Positions 1-5,228 of a stretch of 5,228 bases of DNA are shown piece after piece. A model generated the notes under the pieces. It was not told the origin of the DNA. It made no database searches and saw nothing but the letters and a program-made list of their open reading frames with translations. The translations under genes were made by a program, and so were the position numbers. Position 1 is the stretch's first letter; every line of letters begins with the position of its first letter. The DNA comes from an uncultured Bacteroidales bacterium (GTDB taxonomy: Bacteria > Bacteroidota > Bacteroidia > Bacteroidales > UBA932), in assembly GCA_946530505.1 (NCBI GenBank), contig CAMNAD010000115.1, forward strand, positions 1 through 5,228, in the 5' to 3' direction.

Positions 1-436
1 TCCTCTGATCGAACTCCGCGGGGCCATTCCTTACGCAGTGGGATTCGGCCTCCCTCTGGTACCGTCTTTGATTCTGGCAGTAATAGGGAACATGCTTCCG
101 GTGCCATTCATTTTCCTCTTCGCCCGCAAGGTACTGGAATGGGGCAAGGACAAGAAATACATAGGGGGCTTTTTCCGCTGGTGCCTCGAAAAAGGAGAGA
201 AAGGAGGACGCAAACTGGAAGCGAAGGCCGGAAGAGGCCTGTATGTGGCTCTTCTTCTGTTCGTGGGCATCCCGCTGCCCGGCACAGGCGCCTGGACAGG
301 TACTCTGGCGGCCAGCTTTCTGAATATGGATTTCAAGAAAAGTGTGCTTTACGTAATGCTTGGCGTGCTTCTCGCCGGAGCCATTATGCTAATCGCATCG
401 CTGGGAGTCTTCGGGGCAATTTCGCTTGCAAAATAG
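1..436 (+). CDS. Small multi-drug export family membrane protein (COG2426/PF06695), 5' end outside the window
   Basis: The reading frame is open from base 2 to the TAG at 434-436, giving 144 residues; the true start lies upstream. The visible part begins with PLIELRGAIPYAVG, which fits the conserved P-x-x-E-L-R-G-A-I-P block of the family. A hydrophobic stretch follows (about residues 15-45), then a Lys/Glu/Gly-rich cytosolic-type loop (about 45-75). A second block, GIPLPGTGAWTGTLAA, comes next, and a last hydrophobic helix ends near the C-terminus. The GTG at base 38 falls inside the first conserved block, so it is not the start. The family was named for proposed small-molecule export, but its transport substrate is poorly established; the name is a family label and not proof of drug efflux. 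It converges on the yifB gene with an 8-bp gap, and no hairpin terminator is visible there. Confidence 0.88.
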   Translation, partial: PLIELRGAIPYAVGFGLPLVPSLILAVIGNMLPVPFIFLFARKVLEWGKDKKYIGGFFRWCLEKGEKGGRKLEAKAGRGLYVALLLFVGIPLPGTGAWTGTLAASFLNMDFKKSVLYVMLGVLLAGAIMLIASLGVFGAISLAK

Positions 437-444
437 AACTATAT

Positions 445-1998
445 TTACAATTCTCCGAAATTGCGTCTGTCCAGGAAGCGGTAGCCCGCCGCTTCCGAAA
501 TATGGGCAGGGAGGATGTCGGCTGAGCCGGAAAGGTCTGCTATGGTACGGGAAATACGCACTATGCGCGAGTAGGCCCTGGCGGACAGTCCCAATTTGTC
601 TATTACACTCTCCAACAACGCTTTGCAATCTCCTGACAACTGGCAGAACTTTTCCATCTGGGCATTGCTCATCTCCGCATTCGTACTGATTCCCTCTCCG
701 CGGAAACGCTCCGCCTGCACCCGCCTCGCTGCAGACACCCTGGCCGCAACCACTGCGCTGGGCTCCCCCTTCGGCCTGTCTATCAATCGCCTGGTGTCCA
801 CAGGATTAACCCATACGTGCAAGTCGATACGGTCGAGCAGGGGGCCGGACAGGCGGCTGAGATATCCTACACGCTGGCCGACGGTGCAGGTGCAGCGGTC
901 GCCATCGCCATAGTATCCGCATGGGCAGGGATTTGTAGCTGCCACAAGCATAAAGGAGGCCGGGTATTCCACCTTTCCGCGCAGGCGCGATACCACGACT
1001 TTCCGGTCCTCCATCGGTCCACGCAACGCCTCCACCACGCTCTTGGGCATCTGCGCGAACTCATCCGCAAAAAGCACCCCGTTGTGCGCAAGGGATATCT
1101 CCCCCGGCACAATGTTCCCACCATTGCCTCCTCCTATGAAGGCAGCCAGCGAAGCGCTGTAATGTGGTGCACGGAAAGGCCTGCGGCGAATCAGCCCGGC
1201 ATCTCGAGATATCAGCCCGGACACGGAGTAAATCTTGCTCGTGACCAGCGATTCCTCCAGAGACATGGGAGGGAGGATGCCCGTAATGGCTTTCGCTATG
1301 GAGCTTTTGCCTCCCCCGGGAGGGCCTATGAGAATCAAGTTGTGTCCTCCGCTTACGGCCACTTCTGCTGCGCGCTTGGCTGCCTCCTGACCTATGATTT
1401 CGGATAAGTCCATATACCCGGCAGGAGTTTCGGACGACTCGTCCCTGCCGGTATAGATATCCCTGTTCCAAATGAGCAGATCTTCGCGGTCTTCTCCTTC
1501 AAGTATGGACAGGACCTGTTCGAGATTGTCCACTCCGTAAATCTCCGCCTGGCGCAGCTCAACAGCCTCCATTGCCGACCGCGCAGGAAGGATGCAGCCC
1601 CTAAGGCCCTTTTCTACTGCCATTTCGGCATAGGGCAGGGCTCCCGGGACCGGACGTACCGAGCCGTCCAGGCCCAGCTCTCCCATTATCAGATACTGCT
1701 CCAGACACTGCAAGTTTCTCTGCCCCGAAGCCGCGATGATTCCCAAAGCTATCGGGAGATCATAACCGCTGCCGTTCTTGTGCAGATCGGCGGGAGCGAG
1801 ATTGATTACTATCTTCTTCCCCGGAATGTGGAAATCCATCGACTGCAAGGCAGTAACGGTGCGTAGCAGGCTTTCCTTCACGGCAGCATCCGCGAGTCCG
1901 ACCAGATGTATTCCAATTCCTCTGTCGATTTTAACCTCGACGACAACCGGGACCGCATCGATCCCTATGCATTTGGCACCAATTATATTTATCAACAT
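445..1998 (-). CDS. yifB: YifB/ComM family Mg-chelatase-like AAA+ ATPase
   Basis: This is a 517-residue protein, close to the usual YifB/ComM length of about 500. Residues 1-165 form the Lon-protease-like (ChlI) domain, with the conserved NLAPADLHKNGSGYDLPIAL at 66-85. The AAA+ core follows: Walker A GPPGGGKS at 225-232, RPFRAPHYSAS near 273-283, PGEISLAHNGVLF at 298-310 leading into the Walker B DE at 312-313, a four-Cys cluster (C358, C360, C369, C371) and LLDRIDLH at 387-394. The C-terminal Mg-chelatase domain carries LSARAYSRIVRISRTIADL at 471-489. In Haemophilus and Vibrio, ComM is a hexameric helicase that drives branch migration during natural transformation; the role in Bacteroidota is not established. 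The ATG at 1998 was chosen because MLINIIGAKCIGIDA matches the family N-terminus. A longer frame to 2103 would add 35 unrelated residues and overlap tsaE. The gene is divergent from tsaE and convergent with the export protein. Confidence 0.95.
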   Translation of the reverse strand: MLINIIGAKCIGIDAVPVVVEVKIDRGIGIHLVGLADAAVKESLLRTVTALQSMDFHIPGKKIVINLAPADLHKNGSGYDLPIALGIIAASGQRNLQCLEQYLIMGELGLDGSVRPVPGALPYAEMAVEKGLRGCILPARSAMEAVELRQAEIYGVDNLEQVLSILEGEDREDLLIWNRDIYTGRDESSETPAGYMDLSEIIGQEAAKRAAEVAVSGGHNLILIGPPGGGKSSIAKAITGILPPMSLEESLVTSKIYSVSGLISRDAGLIRRRPFRAPHYSASLAAFIGGGNGGNIVPGEISLAHNGVLFADEFAQMPKSVVEALRGPMEDRKVVVSRLRGKVEYPASFMLVAATNPCPCGYYGDGDRCTCTVGQRVGYLSRLSGPLLDRIDLHVWVNPVDTRRLIDRPKGEPSAVVAARVSAARRVQAERFRGEGISTNAEMSNAQMEKFCQLSGDCKALLESVIDKLGLSARAYSRIVRISRTIADLSGSADILPAHISEAAGYRFLDRRNFGEL

Positions 1999-2012
1999 AA
2001 CTCTATTATTTG

Positions 2013-2020
2013 TAACTTTG
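2013..2020 (+). promoter_or_regulatory. Bacteroidota-type -7 element (TAACTTTG) before tsaE
   Basis: TAACTTTG fits the TAnnTTTG -7 consensus of the primary sigma factor of Bacteroidota. It lies in the 28-bp divergent gap and ends 6 bp before the tsaE ATG, so the transcript would have almost no leader. No good TTTG -33 element is seen at the expected spacing, so this call rests on a short match and its position. Confidence 0.4.
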
Positions 2021-2023
2021 CCG

Positions 2024-2038
2024 ACGATGCAGCATCGT
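2024..2038. repeat. 15-bp palindrome over the tsaE start codon
   Basis: ACGATGC (2024-2030), one central A, then GCATCGT (2032-2038) is a perfect inverted repeat with 7-bp arms. It contains the tsaE ATG (2027-2029) and begins 26 bp upstream of the yifB start. It could be an operator near the transcription start, an mRNA structure, or chance. Arms of this length are expected to occur about once by chance in a few kilobases. Confidence 0.5.
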
Positions 2039-2452
2039 ATTATCATAAAAGACCTTTCGGATATCGACCGTGCCGCGCAGGAATTCCTTTCCATCGTAGG
2101 CAACGGCCGTATTATTGCTTTTTACGCCCCTATGGGTGCAGGGAAAACCACCTTTACCACGGCGATCTGCCGGGCCCTAGGCGTAGATGGAGACGCGGTA
2201 TCTTCGCCAACTTTTGCCATAGTCAACGAGTACAGGACATCAGAGGGAGAATCCATCTTCCACTTCGATTTCTACCGTATCACCAGAATCGCCGAAGCTT
2301 TGGACATAGGATTCTATGACTATATCGACAGCGGATGCACCTGCATACTAGAGTGGCCGGAGAATATCGAAGAAATCGTTCCGGAAGAAGCTCTGCGGGT
2401 GCATATCGCGGTGCAACCGGACGAGAGCCGCATTCTCACCTGGGAGGACTGA
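2027..2452 (+). CDS. tsaE: tRNA threonylcarbamoyladenosine biosynthesis ATPase TsaE
   Basis: A 141-residue P-loop ATPase of typical TsaE size. It acts in the cytoplasm with TsaB and TsaD to transfer the threonylcarbamoyl group to A37 of ANN-reading tRNAs (t6A); its ATP hydrolysis is needed for turnover of the TsaBDE complex. Visible motifs are Walker A APMGAGKTT (34-42), the switch-like SSPTF (59-63), the HFDFYR block (79-84) with the metal-binding Asp, and CILEWPE (106-112). The ATG at 2027 was chosen because MQHRIIIKDLSDIDRAAQEF reads as the normal N-terminus. An in-frame ATG at 1967 would add 20 hydrophobic residues inside the yifB coding region. No Shine-Dalgarno sequence is visible. The gene diverges from yifB over 28 bp, and its last 17 bases overlap the end of the convergent lipoprotein gene. 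Confidence 0.95.
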   Translation: MQHRIIIKDLSDIDRAAQEFLSIVGNGRIIAFYAPMGAGKTTFTTAICRALGVDGDAVSSPTFAIVNEYRTSEGESIFHFDFYRITRIAEALDIGFYDYIDSGCTCILEWPENIEEIVPEEALRVHIAVQPDESRILTWED

Positions 2453-3650
2453 TCTCCACCTCTATTGCAGTGAGATAGCCATTCAATTCGAAGCGTGTTT
2501 CCTTCCCCTCGTGCCAGACATAGGGCGCGGCATCCGTCTCCTTCGGGTTTATCAGGGCAAAGGCTTCGTCCCCGGCAAGAGTCAGGGCAGAGGCACTCAG
2601 CAAGAACGTGGAATCCCTTGAGAATATGACCTTGCCTCCGGGCATGCTTATGCGAAGGTCGCCTCCATCATATCCCAGAGAATAAAACTCCGACAATCCC
2701 CCATAGATAAGATTCATCCCTCCAGGAAAGTCCAGACGACGGTCACGCTGGCCTCCAATCGAGCAGCACACGCTTCCTGTCGCCGAATCTGCACACACCC
2801 AAATCCCATCGCCATGAGGCATAAGGCTGGCAGTCAGCCACCGGCTCCCCGACGGCAGGACGAACGATACGCCCGGGCCGCTGACCATCATCGACATATT
2901 GTAATCGGAAACATAGTATACCCCTTGCCCGAATATCCTCATATCCCTGACTCTGGCGGCACTGGAAACAGTCGGGACATCCTTCATCTCTCCATCTCTT
3001 ACAATGTAGCAGGATGTTGCATTGCGGAAAGAGAAACATACCGCACCAAGATTTTCATACAGAGCCCCGTTCCTCCCGTAACTGGGATTCGAGAAATCTC
3101 CGAAAACCTCGCCAGAGTCCTGTTTGAGCAAAGGTACTCCATCCCTGCGGAAGCAGAATCCTTTACCGTCAATACTGCGTCCGACGGTATATATGTTTCC
3201 GTCTTTTACAAGCAGGCCCTTCAACTGCTCACGCTGACCATAACTCAACAACTCCTTTCCATCGCAGCATATGGTTGTGCCGACGGACGAACAGTATTCA
3301 GTATACAGATGTCCGCCGCACAGATGATGGCTGTCCGGGGAATAACCTACACCAGTGTCATCCCCGGCGCTTGTCGTGAACTGCAGCTTATTGTTTTTCC
3401 ATAGCTGTACCGAGCATCCGGAAGAACCATACGAGGCATCCTTGCGCCAGTCATAGCCGGCAGGAACTATCACGGCAACCACATACACGCTTGTATCTGC
3501 TGCCGGTCTTCCCAAGTCGGGCTGAACCGTATCCCTTGCGTGGTTCCTGTAGTTTGTAAGAACTTCGGCTCTGTATACTCTGCTCAGAGTGTATTTTTCG
3601 CAAGACGGCAGGATGAGCAACCCTGCGACCAATAATGGCAAACCCTTCAT
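2436..3650 (-). CDS. Predicted lipoprotein with propeller-like repeats, function unknown
   Basis: I do not recognise this 404-residue protein. Its first 17 residues are a type II signal peptide: MKGL, a hydrophobic core, then the lipobox LPSC with the lipidated Cys at 17. A polar region follows (18-78). From about residue 79 to 398 the sequence falls into units of about 40 residues, each with hydrophobic strands around a short turn (WKNNK, CDGKE, RDGVP, RDGEM, PGGK, HEGKE). My segmentation is 79-124, 125-163, 164-211, 212-252, 253-291, 292-329, 330-373 and 374-398. This suggests a six- to eight-bladed beta-propeller, possibly closed by pairing first and last strands; that fold is inferred. 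There are 11 Cys besides the lipobox Cys, many for an exported protein. ATG 3650 is preferred over the in-frame TTG at 3671, which would precede the predicted transcription start. The protein probably sits in the outer membrane, facing the periplasm or surface; no strong surface-export motif follows Cys17. Confidence 0.8.
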   Translation of the reverse strand: MKGLPLLVAGLLILPSCEKYTLSRVYRAEVLTNYRNHARDTVQPDLGRPAADTSVYVVAVIVPAGYDWRKDASYGSSGCSVQLWKNNKLQFTTSAGDDTGVGYSPDSHHLCGGHLYTEYCSSVGTTICCDGKELLSYGQREQLKGLLVKDGNIYTVGRSIDGKGFCFRRDGVPLLKQDSGEVFGDFSNPSYGRNGALYENLGAVCFSFRNATSCYIVRDGEMKDVPTVSSAARVRDMRIFGQGVYYVSDYNMSMMVSGPGVSFVLPSGSRWLTASLMPHGDGIWVCADSATGSVCCSIGGQRDRRLDFPGGMNLIYGGLSEFYSLGYDGGDLRISMPGGKVIFSRDSTFLLSASALTLAGDEAFALINPKETDAAPYVWHEGKETRFELNGYLTAIEVEISPPR

Positions 3651-3668
3651 AATCCTAGTCGTTTGCCA

Positions 3669-3676
3669 CAAAGCTA
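3669..3676 (-). promoter_or_regulatory. Bacteroidota-type -7 element (TAGCTTTG) before the lipoprotein gene
   Basis: Read on the minus strand, 3676 to 3669 is TAGCTTTG, a match to TAnnTTTG. It ends 18 bp before the ATG at 3650, giving a short leader of roughly 10-15 nt. A clear -33 TTTG is not seen, and the region upstream is occupied by the GC hairpin. The site suggests that the lipoprotein can be transcribed apart from the sigma/anti-sigma genes. Confidence 0.4.
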
Positions 3677-3680
3677 TACA

Positions 3681-3713
3681 TAAATAAACATTCCCCCGGG
3701 GGTAGACCGGGGG
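3681..3713 (-). terminator. Probable intrinsic terminator after the sigma/anti-sigma operon
   Basis: On the minus strand CCCCCGG (3713-3707) pairs with CCGGGGG (3699-3693) around a 7-base loop, TCTACCC. The all-GC stem is followed by AATGTTTATTTAT, which is T-rich but not a pure T run. It begins 50 bp after the stop of the beta-barrel protein and lies upstream of the lipoprotein promoter-like site. It may be leaky because the T tract is interrupted. Confidence 0.55.
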
Positions 3714-3763
3714 TATAATCTCAAATTAATGTTTGCCCTAAGCTAAAACGCTGGCCGTCAGAA

Positions 3764-4870
3764 TCAAAGCTCAAAACGCACACCGGCACGAAGCACCATC
3801 TGGAAAGGCTTGTCGGTGCGCAGGCTCTTTGGCTGGTTGCAGTCGAAATAGTACTTGACGGAAGGCTCGGCAAAGATACCTACACGCCGGCCGACATTGA
3901 ACTCCAGGCCGAGACCAGCCCCGACCGACCATTGAAGGCCGTCGACACTGTCGCCGACCACTGTATTGGTGCCAAGGAGACGATACTTGTTGGATACGGC
4001 CTTCTCGGCTTCTGCGCCGAACACCGAGTACAAAGTAATGTCGTTTTTGTTGACAAGATTGACGAACAAATCCACGGGAACGCCCACGTATTGTACAGTA
4101 TGGGTGATATCACCGGTCCAGACAGTAAGGCCATCAATATATCTGCCTTCGAAACTGCGTGCAAGCAGAGAATAATCTATGCCCGTGCCAATGGACAATA
4201 CATCGTTGAGATGCATTCTGACGCCTATTCCGGCAATGACCGGCACGCTGAACGAAGACTTGCTCGTCTCGGTGATACCGTTCTGCCGGTATGCTCCCGG
4301 AGCGGCCATAGAGAGTTTGCCGGCGCTGGCGTTGTTGCCTGTGGAGCCGCCTTTTACGAGAAGGGATATACCCTTGCTGACGGAAGAAGCCTTGCGCGCA
4401 TCTTCGTATGCCATCCGGGCGAAAGGATCGGGGCCTTCGGCCTCCGGTTTTTCAGGGGTCGTGGTCATTTCGGCCGCCTGCTGAACACGTGTAGCCGGTT
4501 TTTCTGCAGGGGCGGCGGTCTCTTCCGGGATCAGGCTTCCGATACCATCGGATGAACTTTCCGCCACCAGTGCTGTTCCGGAATTTATATCAATTAGGTT
4601 GGAATTGTTGTCGGAGGTTCCGGTGAAGAAGATGCCGAGGGCTACGGCGGCAGCAGCGGCAAGGGCAGTGCCGGCCCAGTACCACACGCGGCGGACCGGA
4701 CGGGCGGCAGCGGTGCCGATGCGGGTTGCACCCGCGCCTGCGGCAGCGCCCTGAAGCGCATCGAGCCGGGAAGATATGGCTTCCCAGGCCCCTGCAGGTG
4801 CAGGTTCCTGAGCCTCTTCCATCATCGACCTTATCTGAAAGTCGAAATTATCGTCAAACTCTTTACGCAT
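3764..4870 (-). CDS. Dual membrane-spanning anti-sigma factor (Dma-like): cytoplasmic sigma-binding N-terminus, one TM helix, C-terminal outer-membrane beta-barrel
   Basis: A 368-residue protein starting 1 bp after the sigma gene stop; ATG 4870 is chosen for that coupling and for the acidic start MRKEFDDNFDF. Residues 1-60 are cytoplasmic in the model and contain PAPAGAWEAISSRL (23-36), resembling the short W-containing motif of Bacteroidota anti-sigma proteins. One helix, about 62-83 (VWYWAGTALAAAAAVALGIFF), would cross the inner membrane. Residues 84-204 form a polar linker rich in Ala, Pro, Glu and Ser. Residues 205-368 look like a small PorT/OMP_b-brl type barrel. Its amphipathic strands are near 207-221, 224-240, 257-273 (with YVGVPVDLF), 278-298, 312-327, 330-343 and 356-368. 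It ends RAGVRFEL, a typical C-terminal beta-signal. There is no cleavable signal peptide. The likely role is to hold the adjacent sigma factor and release it on an outer-membrane or periplasmic cue. This matches the Dma family described in B. thetaiotaomicron; orthology to Dma1 is not shown here. Confidence 0.85.
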   Translation of the reverse strand: MRKEFDDNFDFQIRSMMEEAQEPAPAGAWEAISSRLDALQGAAAGAGATRIGTAAARPVRRVWYWAGTALAAAAAVALGIFFTGTSDNNSNLIDINSGTALVAESSSDGIGSLIPEETAAPAEKPATRVQQAAEMTTTPEKPEAEGPDPFARMAYEDARKASSVSKGISLLVKGGSTGNNASAGKLSMAAPGAYRQNGITETSKSSFSVPVIAGIGVRMHLNDVLSIGTGIDYSLLARSFEGRYIDGLTVWTGDITHTVQYVGVPVDLFVNLVNKNDITLYSVFGAEAEKAVSNKYRLLGTNTVVGDSVDGLQWSVGAGLGLEFNVGRRVGIFAEPSVKYYFDCNQPKSLRTDKPFQMVLRAGVRFEL

Positions 4871-4871
4871 C

Positions 4872-5228
4872 TTAAAATCTTTCTTTGATCTTGTTTTGCA
4901 GCAAGGTCCGCGCTCGCTGCAACTGCGAACGCGAAGTGGTTTCCGAAATTTCAAGGGCCTCTGCGATCTCCTTATGGGAGAAACCCTCGACAACATACAT
5001 GTTGAACACCGTGCGGAACCCCGGCGGCAGCGCCGCAATCATCTTGCAGAGTTCCTGGTATCCTATATTCTGAATGGGGGTAGGGTCGCCGCTGCTTACG
5101 TTCCACGCGGCATCCACATCCTCACTCTGCTTGAGCACGTCTTTCTTCCGTAAACTCATCAATGCCGTATTGACAAAGATCTTGCGGGCCCAGCCTTCGA
5201 AAGAGCCTTCTCCCGAATAGCTGTCCAG
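4872..5228 (-). CDS. ECF-type RNA polymerase sigma factor, N-terminal part outside the window
   Basis: The frame is open from the window edge to the TAA at 4874-4872, giving 118 residues that lack the true start. The first visible part, SGEGSFEGWARKIFVNTAL (5-23), is the end of sigma region 2, where ECF factors recognise the -10 element. A variable linker (about 24-55) follows, then region 4 (about 57-115) with LPPGFRTVFNMYVVEGFSHKEIAEAL and the recognition helix around SETTSRSQLQRAR (95-107). There is no extra C-terminal domain. An internal TTG/ATG at 5162-5157 could seem to be a start, but it would cut off region 2. The gene is almost certainly co-transcribed and translationally coupled with the anti-sigma gene 1 bp downstream. 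The operon promoter lies outside the window, so autoregulation cannot be judged. Confidence 0.93.
   Translation of the reverse strand: MDSYSGEGSFEGWARKIFVNTALMSLRKKDVLKQSEDVDAAWNVSSGDPTPIQNIGYQELCKMIAALPPGFRTVFNMYVVEGFSHKEIAEALEISETTSRSQLQRARTLLQNKIKERF

Noticed and set aside
448..463. Possible hairpin CAATT...AATTG at the end of yifB
   Set aside because: The arms are only 5 bp and AT-rich, lie inside the last yifB codons, and have no T tract in either direction, so a terminator call is not supported.
817..1407. Plus-strand open frame of 196 codons inside yifB
   Set aside because: It is antisense to the conserved AAA+ core of yifB, has no recognisable domain, and is the kind of open frame expected opposite a GC-rich gene.
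1778..2026. N-terminal extension of tsaE to a start at 1778 or 1967
   Set aside because: This part is antisense to yifB. TsaE proteins are about 140-160 residues and the match begins at MQHRIIIKDL.
1999..2103. N-terminal extension of yifB to a start at 2103
   Set aside because: The extra 35 residues are unlike any YifB N-terminus and would lie across the tsaE start and first codons.
2814..3404. Plus-strand open frame of 196 codons opposite the lipoprotein gene
   Set aside because: No signal peptide, domain or promoter fits it. The minus-strand frame has a lipobox and internal repeats, so it is the real gene.
3932..4555. Plus-strand open frame of 207 codons opposite the beta-barrel gene
   Set aside because: The translation is Arg/Gly-rich without family features. 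The opposite strand carries a TM helix, barrel strands and a coupled start.
4871..5038. N-terminal extension of the anti-sigma protein to 5038
   Set aside because: The extension is Arg/Cys/Ser-rich frame shadow of sigma region 4. The ATG at 4870 follows the sigma stop by 1 bp and begins a plausible acidic N-terminus.
1..5228. tRNA, rRNA, CRISPR array, insertion sequence or att site
   Set aside because: No cloverleaf, direct repeat array, transposase motif or terminal inverted repeat was seen; nearly all the sequence is covered by the six coding regions.

Overview
This window looks like chromosomal DNA from a member of the Bacteroidota, most likely Bacteroidales. The grounds are an ECF sigma factor paired with an anti-sigma protein that ends in an outer-membrane beta-barrel, a short type II lipoprotein signal, no clear Shine-Dalgarno sequences before the start codons, and two TAnnTTTG-type -7 elements. 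Composition by eye is a little above half G+C. Coding density is very high. No mobile element, CRISPR array, tRNA or rRNA was seen.

Layout. (1) Bases 1-436, plus strand: the 3' part of a small multi-drug export family (COG2426) membrane protein. (2) Bases 445-1998, minus strand: a YifB/ComM-type AAA+ ATPase, convergent with gene 1 and separated by 8 bp. (3) Bases 2027-2452, plus strand: tsaE, the ATPase of tRNA t6A synthesis. It diverges from yifB across only 28 bp, which hold a promoter-like element, and a 15-bp palindrome covers its start codon. (4) Bases 2436-3650, minus strand: an unrecognised lipoprotein whose mature part reads as about eight repeats of roughly 40 residues, like a beta-propeller. 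Its 3' end overlaps the end of tsaE by 17 bp. (5) Bases 3651-3763: a 113-bp gap with a -7-like element for the lipoprotein and a GC-rich hairpin that probably terminates the upstream operon. (6) Bases 3764-4870 and 4872-5228, minus strand: a 368-aa protein with a cytoplasmic N-terminus, one inner-membrane helix, a long periplasmic linker and a C-terminal beta-barrel. It lies 1 bp after an ECF sigma factor that runs off the window.

The first three genes look like housekeeping or DNA-processing functions. The most interesting part is the right end. The sigma factor and the barrel-bearing anti-sigma should form one signalling unit in which a single polypeptide links the outer membrane to a cytoplasmic sigma factor. 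This matches the dual membrane-spanning anti-sigma (Dma/Das) family described in Bacteroides thetaiotaomicron in connection with outer-membrane vesiculation, so the architecture is not wholly new. The specific signal, the regulon and any link to the adjacent propeller-like lipoprotein are open.
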